From positions 1,488,001 to 1,552,000 of the forward strand of contig OZ245729.1 of NCBI GenBank assembly GCA_965227215.1: DNA of 64,000 nt, written 5' to 3'. The stretch's first letter is position 1. Each line of letters opens with the position of its first letter. The DNA comes from Gracilimonas sp965227215 (GTDB lineage: Bacteria > Bacteroidota > Rhodothermia > Balneolales > Balneolaceae). Of this stretch, positions 24,387 to 31,658 are shown piece after piece. The position numbers and the translations under genes are program-made. Below the pieces are notes generated by a model, which saw only the letters and a list, made by a program, of their open reading frames with translations, was not told the DNA's origin and did not search any database.

Positions 24387-25844
24387 TTATTCCGCTTTCC
24401 AGTCTTTCATTCCGTCCCGGATCACATCCGCTAATTTCGAAACAGGCACCCTATCCTGACTCATATCATCGCGATAACGGATAGTCACCGTATCTTCTCC
24501 TTCTGATTCCACTCCATCAAAATCTACGGTTACACAGAATGGCGTTCCGGCTTCATCTTGCCGGCGATAACGCTTTCCGATAGACCCGGATTCGTCGTAC
24601 AGTACCGAGAATTCCTCACGGAGATCTTCCTCAATCTTATGTGCCAAATCCTGAAGCTTATCTTTTTTGATGAGCGGGAAAATACCCACCTGTGTTGGGG
24701 CAATGGCCGGGTTGAGTTTGAGTACGGTCCGGGAATCACCATCTACCTCTTCTTCACGATAGGCATCACAAAGTACCATCAGGGTCAGTCGATCCAGCCC
24801 AACAGATGTCTCAATTACATAAGGGACAAACCGCTCCTGGTTTTTCTGGTCGTAGTAATCCAGCTTTTTACCTGAGTGCTCGGTGTGTTGTTTTAAGTCA
24901 AAGTCTGTTCGGTTGTGGATACCTTCCACTTCCTGCCATCCGATTGGATATTTGTACTGAATGTCGGCCGCTGCACGGGCATAGTGAGCAAGTTTATCCT
25001 CCGGATGCGGAGCTGTTCTCAGGTTTTCTTCGCGAATACCCATTTTCTTGTGCCACTCCAGTCGCTTTTCCAGCCACTTTTCATACTCTTCCTCGTCGGT
25101 GCCGGGCTTCACAAAATATTGCATCTCCATCTGCTCAAATTCGCGCATCCGGAATACAAACTGCCGGGCCACTACCTCGTTACGAAATGCCTTTCCGGTT
25201 TGTGCGATACCAAAAGGAATGGTGGTTCGAGAAGTATCCATCACATTTTTGTAGTTCACAAAAATACCTTGCGCCGTTTCCGGACGAAGATAAACCCCCT
25301 CTTCTTCTGTCGAAGTAGAGCCAAACTGTGTTTTGAACATCAGGTTGAACTGACGTACTTCCGTCCAGTCGAACGCACCGGATTCAGGAGCACGAATCTC
25401 GTTCTCCATAATAATCTCGTGCAGGTCTTCCGTCAGGCTTTTTCGGGAGCCGCAAGTATCCAGTTTTTCCTGAATAGCGTTTGCTTCCTCATCCTTATCA
25501 TCGCTGCGCAACTTTTCAATATGTTGCTCAATGAGCATATCGGCACGGTAGCGTTTTTTGGACTGCTTGTCGTCAATCATCGGGTCGTTAAACCCCCCAA
25601 CGTGACCACTGGCTTCCCATACTTTGGGATGCATGAAAATGGCCGCATCCACACCTACGATATTATCGTGGCGGCGGGTCATCTCCTTCCACCAGGCGTT
25701 ACGGATGTTTCGCTTTAATTCTACACCGAGGGGGCCGTAATCGTACACGGCACTCAGTCCGCCATAAATTTCTGATGACTGAAAGATGAAGCCACGGGCT
25801 TTCGCCAGTGATACAATTTTATCGAGGTTGTCCAAATTCGACAT
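24387..25844 (-). CDS. glyS: Glycyl-tRNA synthetase, dimeric (alpha2) type
   Basis: Class II synthetase charging tRNA-Gly. 485 aa from ATG 25844 (MSNLDNLDKIVSLAK); the frame is open to an upstream ATG at 25865. The eukaryote/archaea-like single-chain form: GFIFQSSEIYGG, YDYGPLGVELKRNI, LRPETAQGIFVNYKN (motif 2 region), RMREFEQMEMQYFV, and a C-terminal anticodon-binding domain. A TATCTTTG box lies about 38 nt upstream of the chosen start, which supports it. Confidence 0.96.
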   Translation of the reverse strand: MSNLDNLDKIVSLAKARGFIFQSSEIYGGLSAVYDYGPLGVELKRNIRNAWWKEMTRRHDNIVGVDAAIFMHPKVWEASGHVGGFNDPMIDDKQSKKRYRADMLIEQHIEKLRSDDKDEEANAIQEKLDTCGSRKSLTEDLHEIIMENEIRAPESGAFDWTEVRQFNLMFKTQFGSTSTEEEGVYLRPETAQGIFVNYKNVMDTSRTTIPFGIAQTGKAFRNEVVARQFVFRMREFEQMEMQYFVKPGTDEEEYEKWLEKRLEWHKKMGIREENLRTAPHPEDKLAHYARAAADIQYKYPIGWQEVEGIHNRTDFDLKQHTEHSGKKLDYYDQKNQERFVPYVIETSVGLDRLTLMVLCDAYREEEVDGDSRTVLKLNPAIAPTQVGIFPLIKKDKLQDLAHKIEEDLREEFSVLYDESGSIGKRYRRQDEAGTPFCVTVDFDGVESEGEDTVTIRYRDDMSQDRVPVSKLADVIRDGMKDWKAE

Positions 25845-25881
25845 GTGAGTGTTTTTGCAATTCAAAAAATCTTGTGAGCGC

Positions 25882-25889
25882 CAAAGATA
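25882..25889 (-). promoter_or_regulatory. Candidate -7 box for glyS
   Basis: TATCTTTG on the minus strand, placing a transcription start about 31 nt before the ATG at 25844 and downstream of nothing coding. Same octamer as upstream of tRNA-Leu and hisS. Confidence 0.45.
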
Positions 25890-25967
25890 AGCATATGAAC
25901 ATCGAATGTGGAATATTGAACCGGGAATTTTGAACGGTTACACAGATATAATTTAATAAGCACACAG

Positions 25968-26058
25968 ATCCCTGCCTCCGCAGGGATGACAGAGACTCGG
26001 TTCTTTTAATTACCCGACCTCGATAACAGATACAAGGCCATTCCCACACAGGCGGGAA
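25968..26058. repeat. Two REP-like palindromes
   Basis: ATCCCTGCCTCCGCAGGGAT at 25968-25987 is an 8 bp perfect stem with a 4 nt loop; TTCCC...GGGAA at 26041-26058 contains ACAGGCGGGAATC. Both resemble the widespread intergenic palindromes with the core TCCCGCCTGCGCGGGAATGAC. They flank 50 nt of unremarkable sequence in the glyS-nth divergent spacer. Confidence 0.5.
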
Positions 26059-26160
26059 TCTTGTTGTTTTCGAATACCCAAAATTCAGATGAACGGTTAC
26101 TTCTGTGAAAGGGATTATTTATGTTTGAGGCGATTACATAATTCGAATAATAAACTATTC

Positions 26161-26865
26161 ATGTCCCAAAAAGACGAACCGAAACTTCCCAAGCTTCCCC
26201 GAAAATCAAAGAAACAAAAAGAGCGGGCGGAAGAAATACTCAATGAGTTATATGTTCATTACCCGAACCCGCATTGTGAGTTAAATCACCGGAACCCCTT
26301 TGAGCTGTTGATTGCCACTATTTTGAGTGCTCAGTGCACCGATGTTCGGGTCAATAAAACCACTCCGGCTTTATTTGAGACTTACCCCACACCCGAGCTT
26401 ATGAAAGATGCTCCGCTTGAAGAACTGGAAGAACTGGTTCGTTCAACCGGCTTCTACCGGAACAAGGCAAAATCACTGAAAGAAACTTCGCAGATTCTGG
26501 TTGATGAGTTTGATGGCGAGGTTCCTCAAAACATGAAGGACTTATTGAAGCTGAGGGGAGCGGCGCGAAAAACAGCGAATGTAGTTTTAGGAAATGCTTT
26601 TAACATCAATGTAGGTGTGGTAGTTGATACGCACGTGAAGCGAATTTCGAATCGTTTTGGCCTCACCAAAGAGAAAAAGAATACCAATAAAATCGAGAAG
26701 GATTTGATGGCGTTATTTCCCCGCCAGAACTGGACCGATCTTTCGCACCTGATGATTCATCATGGCCGTAATGCCTGCAAAGCCCGTATTTCCGAAGCGC
26801 CGGATCATCCCTTGTGCAAAAAATACGGCGTGAATTGTGAATGTCGCAAAATGCGGGAGAAATAA
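26161..26865 (+). CDS. nth: Endonuclease III (Nth) with unusual iron-sulfur loop
   Basis: Base-excision DNA glycosylase/AP lyase for oxidised pyrimidines. 234 aa from ATG 26161 (the frame is open upstream to 26089). Catalytic Lys137 lies in LRGAARKTANVVL, where the usual LPGVG of the helix-hairpin-helix is LRGAA; Asp156 is in VVVDTHVKR. The C-terminal cysteines are spaced C206-x12-C219-x6-C226-x1-C228 instead of C-x6-C-x2-C-x5-C. Family assignment is firm; cluster status is doubtful. Confidence 0.93.
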   Translation: MSQKDEPKLPKLPRKSKKQKERAEEILNELYVHYPNPHCELNHRNPFELLIATILSAQCTDVRVNKTTPALFETYPTPELMKDAPLEELEELVRSTGFYRNKAKSLKETSQILVDEFDGEVPQNMKDLLKLRGAARKTANVVLGNAFNINVGVVVDTHVKRISNRFGLTKEKKNTNKIEKDLMALFPRQNWTDLSHLMIHHGRNACKARISEAPDHPLCKKYGVNCECRKMREK

Positions 26866-26881
26866 TTTTAAATTCTCAATC

Positions 26882-26924
26882 TTTGAATGTTAAATATGCT
26901 TAGAAAGCTCATTTAACATTCAAA
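26882..26924. repeat. Word-built inverted repeat after nth
   Basis: Perfect 14 bp arms (TTTGAATGTTAAAT at 26882-26895 and its complement at 26911-26924), followed by AACTTAACATTTAACATT, a near-tandem of the same words, which runs up to the GTG start of the next gene. Lies 16 nt after the nth stop; may be its terminator. Confidence 0.5.
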
Positions 26925-26944
26925 ACTTAACATTTAACATTGCT

Positions 26945-28192
26945 GTGAAAGACAAAATTTTCAATTCCTTTACCGACCCGATCCCGCCATTGCGGCACGA
27001 TGTTCAGATCATCCCTGTAAAACAAAACGGCGAGACGTTTTTATACTTTCAGGATCAGTTTGGATATGCTCATTCCGATTTTGCCGTACCTTACTCGGCT
27101 CAGTCATTGTTTTCTTTATTTGACGGCAGCCGAAGCGTGGAGGACATTTTGGAATTCAGTGCCGATAAAATCACCAAAGAGCAGGTGTTGGAGTATGTTC
27201 AGTTTCTCGATGAAAAGGCCCTCCTTCATTCCCCTCATTTTAAAGAACACGCTCAAAAAACCGAGGCAGAATATGAGCAGTCTGATATACATCACTCCAA
27301 CACCTATGGCATATCCTATCCTGAGGATCCGGAAGAGCTGAAGCACTTTCTGAAGGAAGCTTTTGAAAAGCTCCCTACTTCTGAACCCGTTGATACTGCC
27401 AAAGCCCTTTACGCACCTCATATTGATTACCGGGTTGGGCTCAACAGCTATGTGAAGGCTTTTTCAGCTATCAAAAACCTTACTCCGAAACGAGTGGTTA
27501 TACTGGCTACCTCCCATTACTCCGGGCTGCACCCCGAACTATATGAAGAACATCCTTTCGTGATTTCAAACAAGGATTTTGAACTGGTGAACGGGACAGT
27601 GAAAGCAGACCGGGATGCTATTCAGGAGATCGCGGATCAAGTCCGCGATAACGAGTTGGAATATGGCATCACTTTTAAAGACCGGGCCCACCGGATTGAG
27701 CACAGCATAGAACTTCATCTTCTGCTGCTAAATCACTTGTGGGATCACGAGTTTAAGATTGTTCCTATCGTAGTTGGAAGCCTGGAAGAGCTGTTCTATA
27801 AAGCGGATGGATTTCAGGGAAAACAGGTGGAGAAATTCTCCGGCTTGTTGAATACGCTTTTTGGAGACGACGAGGACACCTTCTTCTGCATCAGCGGTGA
27901 CTTGGCCCACATCGGAAAGAAATTCGGAGATGAACAACCGGCTAAAGAGTTATTTGAAGAAGTCAGAGCTTTTGATGAAGACTTCCTGGATTTCGGAGCT
28001 GAAGGGAATCCCGATAAAATTCTTGAGTTGATGAGCAAAAAATACGATCCCTACCGAATCTGTGGGTATCCCCCGCTTTTCTCTTTCTTGAAAGCATTTC
28101 CGAATTTAGATGGCGAAATCCTAACCTACGATATCTGGGATGAGGAAGAACGTGACAGTGGCGTGAGTTTTGGCTCTATTTTATATGCATAA
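26945..28192 (+). CDS. Memo-family (AmmeMemoRadiSam B) protein with PqqD-like N-terminus
   Basis: 415 aa from a GTG start. Residues about 10-95 (LYFQDQFGYAHSDFAVPYSAQSLF region, DGSRSVEDIL, EQVLEYVQFLDEKALL) resemble a PqqD-type winged helix. The Memo domain follows (about 150-415), with the likely metal ligands in APHIDYRVG (His), ATSHYSGL (His) and YRICGYPPL (Cys), plus EHSIELHLLL and ISGDLAHIGK. Human MEMO1 is an iron- or copper-binding protein; bacterial function is unknown. No radical SAM partner is adjacent. Confidence 0.85.
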   Translation: MKDKIFNSFTDPIPPLRHDVQIIPVKQNGETFLYFQDQFGYAHSDFAVPYSAQSLFSLFDGSRSVEDILEFSADKITKEQVLEYVQFLDEKALLHSPHFKEHAQKTEAEYEQSDIHHSNTYGISYPEDPEELKHFLKEAFEKLPTSEPVDTAKALYAPHIDYRVGLNSYVKAFSAIKNLTPKRVVILATSHYSGLHPELYEEHPFVISNKDFELVNGTVKADRDAIQEIADQVRDNELEYGITFKDRAHRIEHSIELHLLLLNHLWDHEFKIVPIVVGSLEELFYKADGFQGKQVEKFSGLLNTLFGDDEDTFFCISGDLAHIGKKFGDEQPAKELFEEVRAFDEDFLDFGAEGNPDKILELMSKKYDPYRICGYPPLFSFLKAFPNLDGEILTYDIWDEEERDSGVSFGSILYA

Positions 28193-28242
28193 CCTTCACT
28201 ACGACGCAGAGCGTCATAGAGAGGGTAATTTTTTAAGAAGTG

Positions 28243-28572
28243 CTATTCTTTAATCTCCATCTTCTCGGCAAAGTAGTGGCAGAAGTCGCGCATATCGCCG
28301 GTGATCCGTTCATCGTTGGTGGCCCGCTCTAAGGTGTCGGCCATGGTAACCAGTGTCTGGTGAAAGAATATTTTCATCTCGTCCACCGTCATTTCTTTGG
28401 TCCACAAATCCAGCTTTAAGGTGTCTTTATTATGCGCATCCCACAGGGATAAAAGCATGGCCCGACAGTGTGCTTCGTCTTTTCCCTGAAGGTCGGAGGC
28501 ATTCCAAACGATATCGGTAGGTACATTATCCTTATCCAGTTCTACAGTTATGTTAATTTCTTTTTTCTGCAT
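28243..28572 (-). CDS. gldC: Gliding motility protein GldC homologue
   Basis: 109 aa from ATG 28572 (open to a TTG at 28599). Small soluble protein with ITVELDKDNVPTDIVWNASD and LDLWTKEMTVDEMKIFFHQTLVTMADTL, as in Flavobacterium GldC. GldC is non-essential for gliding and is often kept in non-gliding relatives, so motility should not be inferred. No other gld gene is in the window, but a type IX substrate is (21.3-24.3 kb). Confidence 0.85.
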   Translation of the reverse strand: MQKKEINITVELDKDNVPTDIVWNASDLQGKDEAHCRAMLLSLWDAHNKDTLKLDLWTKEMTVDEMKIFFHQTLVTMADTLERATNDERITGDMRDFCHYFAEKMEIKE

Positions 28573-28699
28573 GATTTCGGTCTTTTTGAATTCACCCAAA
28601 ACTAAGGGTTTCTGGATTTATTAACTCATTTCAATTCATAAAGACATTATGCGAAATCCTGAAGGACTTCGCTTGTTTACTGGAATGCATTTGGACTAT

Positions 28700-28852
28700 G
28701 TCATTGCGAGGAGCTCGCAGTGCCGAACGCTTTATTGGGATGCATAACGACGTGGCAATCTCCTAATCCCAATATCCCAAATTGTTCAGGGAGATCGCTT
28801 CGTTGAAAAAGTTCTGGCGCTAAGTATAAGCTTCGACGCTCCTCGCGATGAC
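28700..28852. repeat. Intergenic element with terminal inverted repeats
   Basis: The 396 nt between gldC and the ABC-F gene hold a 153 bp element bounded by GTCATTGCGAGGAGC (28700-28714) and GCTCCTCGCGATGAC (28838-28852), inverted with one mismatch. Inside, GGCAATCTCC and GGAGATCGC form a second imperfect inverted pair. The words TCATTGCGAGGAG and GGCAATCTC are typical of a palindromic intergenic element family seen in many bacteria. No open reading frame inside; the flanks (28600-28699, 28853-28995) show nothing else. Confidence 0.6.
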
Positions 28853-28995
28853 TCCAATTAGATACTAAATATTTCACGCATTTTGTGCTTTCGTGTTTTC
28901 GCGGCTAGCCCGAGGATTAATTTCATTCTGAAGCCAATTAATCCATATTTTCAGCCTCGCTGCATTTTTCAAAAACTCATGACTTTCATCATACT

Positions 28996-30963
28996 TTGTT
29001 AGCACTCGAAAACATTACTCTGCATTTGGGCGACCGTGAACTCCTTGATGGCGTAAGTACGTTCATCAACCCCGGTGAACGCATTGGCTTGGTAGGCCCC
29101 AATGGCGCCGGTAAATCTACCCTGCTCAAAATTATTATGGGTATCCAGGAATGTGATGAAGGCAGTGTAGCATTATCTAACGAGGAAAGTCTGGGTTATC
29201 TGCCACAGGATGGGGTGGATCCTGATTTTACCCTTACGGTGATTGAAGAAGTAGAATCGGCATTTGCTGAGTTATTTGAGCTGGAAATGAAGGTGAACAA
29301 CATTCAGAAAAAGCTGGCTGAAGTTGATCACGATAGTAAAGAATATGAGCAGCTGATGGAGCGATACGGAAAGCTGCAAACCGAGCTGGAAGCTTCCGGT
29401 CTATATGGATTGCGAGCCGAAGTGGAGAAAGTACTGATGGGGCTTGGATTCAGTGAAGAGGACTTTCACCGAAGCACCTCTGAGTTCAGCGGTGGCTGGC
29501 TGATGCGAATTGCTCTGGCCAAATTGCTGCTGAAACGACCTACCTATTTGTTATTGGATGAGCCGACCAACCACCTCGACATTGAGTCGCTGCAGTGGAT
29601 GGAAAACTTCCTAAACTCCTATGAAGGGGCCGTTGTGGTGGTTTCTCACGACAAGGCTTTTCTGGATACGATCACCAATCGCACACTGGCCCTCCGGAAT
29701 GGAGATATCAGTGATTATGCCGGGAATTACTCATTCTATGAAAAGAAGTGGGAAGAAGAGAAAGAGCTACTCCTTAATGCCAAGAAGAATCAGGAAAAGA
29801 AAATTCAGCAGACCCAGGAGTTTATAGACCGCTTCCGGTATAAGGCTTCTAAAGCCAGTCAGGTGCAAAGCCGGGTGAAGCAACTCGAGAAAATGGATCG
29901 GATTGAGCTGGAAGAAGAGCAGAGCAAAGTTTCATTTCAGTTTCCGGAACCTCCGCGCAGCGGACAAGTAGTGATGAAGCTCGAAAACCTCCACAAGAGT
30001 TATGATGACACTCAGGTTTTTGAAGGCATTGATTATGAAATTGAGCGAGGGGATAAAATTGCGGTAGTTGGCCCTAACGGCGCCGGTAAATCTACATTGA
30101 TACGAATTTTGGCCGGGAATGAACCTTTTCAAAAAGGAGACCGGGTAGAAGGACATAACGTAACCGTAAATTATTTTGCGCAGCATCAGGCGGATGAACT
30201 CAATCCCAAAAAGGATGCTCTGGAAACCCTTCAGGAAGCCGGCTCTGATGCTAAAGAAAGTCGACTGCGAACCATCCTCGGTTGTTTCCTTTTTCAGGGA
30301 GATGATGTTTTTAAGAAAGTGAAGGTGCTTTCAGGTGGGGAAAAAAGTCGGCTTGCGCTTGCAAAAATGCTGCTCTCGCCCGCCAACCTGTTAATCTTTG
30401 ATGAGCCTACCAACCACCTGGACATGAGTAGCAAAAATATCCTTCAGCAGGCCATTCAACAGTACGAGGGAACCGTGGTCATTGTATCTCATGACCGGGA
30501 TTTCCTTGATCCGATCGTCGACAAAGTGCTTGATGTACAGCCCGGATATATCAAAACGTATTTGGGAAATGTGTCATACTATCTTACCCGCAAGAAAGAG
30601 GAGGCCGAAGCAGAAGCGGATCAGCCTTCTCCCCAAAAAGAAACCAACCAAGACAACCAGCTTTCCCGGAAAGAACAGCGGCGCATCGAAGCTGAACGCA
30701 GGAATGAACTAAGCCGGCGAACCAAGCCCATCCGCAAGAAAGTGGAAGCCTTGGAAAAAGAGATTGAAGAAAAAGAAATGAGGAAGGTGGAAATCGAAGA
30801 AGAGATGGCCAAACCGAACTTTTACGATGATGCCGAGAACGTAAAAAAATTCTCATTAGAATATGACCAACTCAAAGCCGACCTTACAGACCATTATTCG
30901 AAGTGGGAGGAATACCAAAGCCGAATTGAAGCGATTGAAGAAGAAATGACAGTTGACAGTTGA
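28996..30963 (+). CDS. ABC-F family ATPase (Uup/YheS-like)
   Basis: 655 aa, two ATPase cassettes without membrane segments; family members act on ribosomes (translation factors). Walker A GPNGAGKST occurs twice (about 35 and 364), signatures are FSGGW and LSGGEKS, Walker B LLLDEPTNHLD and LIFDEPTNHLD. A linker with KYKAS-type basic helix separates them, and a charged coiled coil (about 560-650) ends the protein. TTG start. The last codons and the stop lie in a 7 bp tandem repeat. Confidence 0.93.
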   Translation: MLALENITLHLGDRELLDGVSTFINPGERIGLVGPNGAGKSTLLKIIMGIQECDEGSVALSNEESLGYLPQDGVDPDFTLTVIEEVESAFAELFELEMKVNNIQKKLAEVDHDSKEYEQLMERYGKLQTELEASGLYGLRAEVEKVLMGLGFSEEDFHRSTSEFSGGWLMRIALAKLLLKRPTYLLLDEPTNHLDIESLQWMENFLNSYEGAVVVVSHDKAFLDTITNRTLALRNGDISDYAGNYSFYEKKWEEEKELLLNAKKNQEKKIQQTQEFIDRFRYKASKASQVQSRVKQLEKMDRIELEEEQSKVSFQFPEPPRSGQVVMKLENLHKSYDDTQVFEGIDYEIERGDKIAVVGPNGAGKSTLIRILAGNEPFQKGDRVEGHNVTVNYFAQHQADELNPKKDALETLQEAGSDAKESRLRTILGCFLFQGDDVFKKVKVLSGGEKSRLALAKMLLSPANLLIFDEPTNHLDMSSKNILQQAIQQYEGTVVIVSHDRDFLDPIVDKVLDVQPGYIKTYLGNVSYYLTRKKEEAEAEADQPSPQKETNQDNQLSRKEQRRIEAERRNELSRRTKPIRKKVEALEKEIEEKEMRKVEIEEEMAKPNFYDDAENVKKFSLEYDQLKADLTDHYSKWEEYQSRIEAIEEEMTVDS

Positions 30964-30970
30964 CAGTTGA
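30947..30970. repeat. 7-bp tandem repeat over the ABC-F stop codon
   Basis: TGACAGT repeated three times plus TGA, period 7. It encodes the last residues MTVDS and the stop (30961-30963), so a change in copy number would alter only the C-terminus and the distance to the lipoprotein gene. Confidence 0.6.
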
Positions 30971-30975
30971 AGATT

Positions 30976-31509
30976 ATGGATTACAAATTTTTTATAACAA
31001 GCTTATTACTGTTGATGACTGCTTTTTTCGGGTGCTCATCTTCTGAAAATGCTGCATATGAAACTCAAAATATGGCTCAGGAAAATGCCCAACCTGATGA
31101 ACGTATTTCTTTAAATATCAACGAGGCGGTTTATTTCGATTTCTTTAAGTATGACTCCACATGGACAGGTGAACTGACGGTTTATACGCTGAATGCCGAG
31201 GGAGAAAAAGTGGTTCAGTCAGAATATGTTTCCGCTAATGACAGCTCGTGGGCCGATTTTGACCTGTTTGTTGATTTCCTGAACCTCTACCAAATTCAGC
31301 CTCAGAATGAAATTGAAGGATGGGTGCCTGATTCCGGTCAGCTGCCCAGGCGGGTGTACAGCTTCGAAGTGTTTGATGGCGATACCACCCGATCTTATTC
31401 TTATCAGGACCCGGAAAAAGATATCCGGGATTACTGGCAGGTTCAAAACCTACTCACTTTTGTGACCTTTATTCAAAACGACCTCCGGTGGGTTCAAAAA
31501 GAACCTTAA
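30976..31509 (+). CDS. Putative lipoprotein, unknown function
   Basis: 177 aa from ATG 30976 (open to TTG 30967). A type II signal peptide is clear: hydrophobic stretch then TAFFGC with the lipidated Cys at 20, followed by Ser-rich sequence. The mature part is acidic and strand-rich (YFDFFKYDSTWTGELTVYT). No recognised domain. It follows the ABC-F gene by 12 nt but probably is functionally unrelated. Confidence 0.75.
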   Translation: MDYKFFITSLLLLMTAFFGCSSSENAAYETQNMAQENAQPDERISLNINEAVYFDFFKYDSTWTGELTVYTLNAEGEKVVQSEYVSANDSSWADFDLFVDFLNLYQIQPQNEIEGWVPDSGQLPRRVYSFEVFDGDTTRSYSYQDPEKDIRDYWQVQNLLTFVTFIQNDLRWVQKEP

Positions 31510-31526
31510 ACCGGCAGTAACCTCCT

Positions 31527-31592
31527 TAACCCTTCCAGGGTTAAACCCCTTTTCCTGACTTAATAATCATTGCCATAACCCTGGAAGGGTTA
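31527..31592. repeat. Perfect 17-bp inverted repeat
   Basis: TAACCCTTCCAGGGTTA (31527-31543) and TAACCCTGGAAGGGTTA (31576-31592) are exact reverse complements separated by 32 nt; each arm is itself nearly palindromic. Located between two convergent genes, so a terminator role is possible, but no T-run follows. Confidence 0.55.
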
Positions 31593-31658
31593 CTTGGCTA
31601 TTAGGTCAAGTTAGCTCATCCAATATTAGTCAAATTCAGGTTTACAATTTTTATCCTA

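Noticed and set aside
24806..25718. Long plus-strand frames opposite glyS (170 and 267 codons)
   Set aside because: Antisense to a certain glyS; composition is Cys/His/Phe-rich without domain sense.
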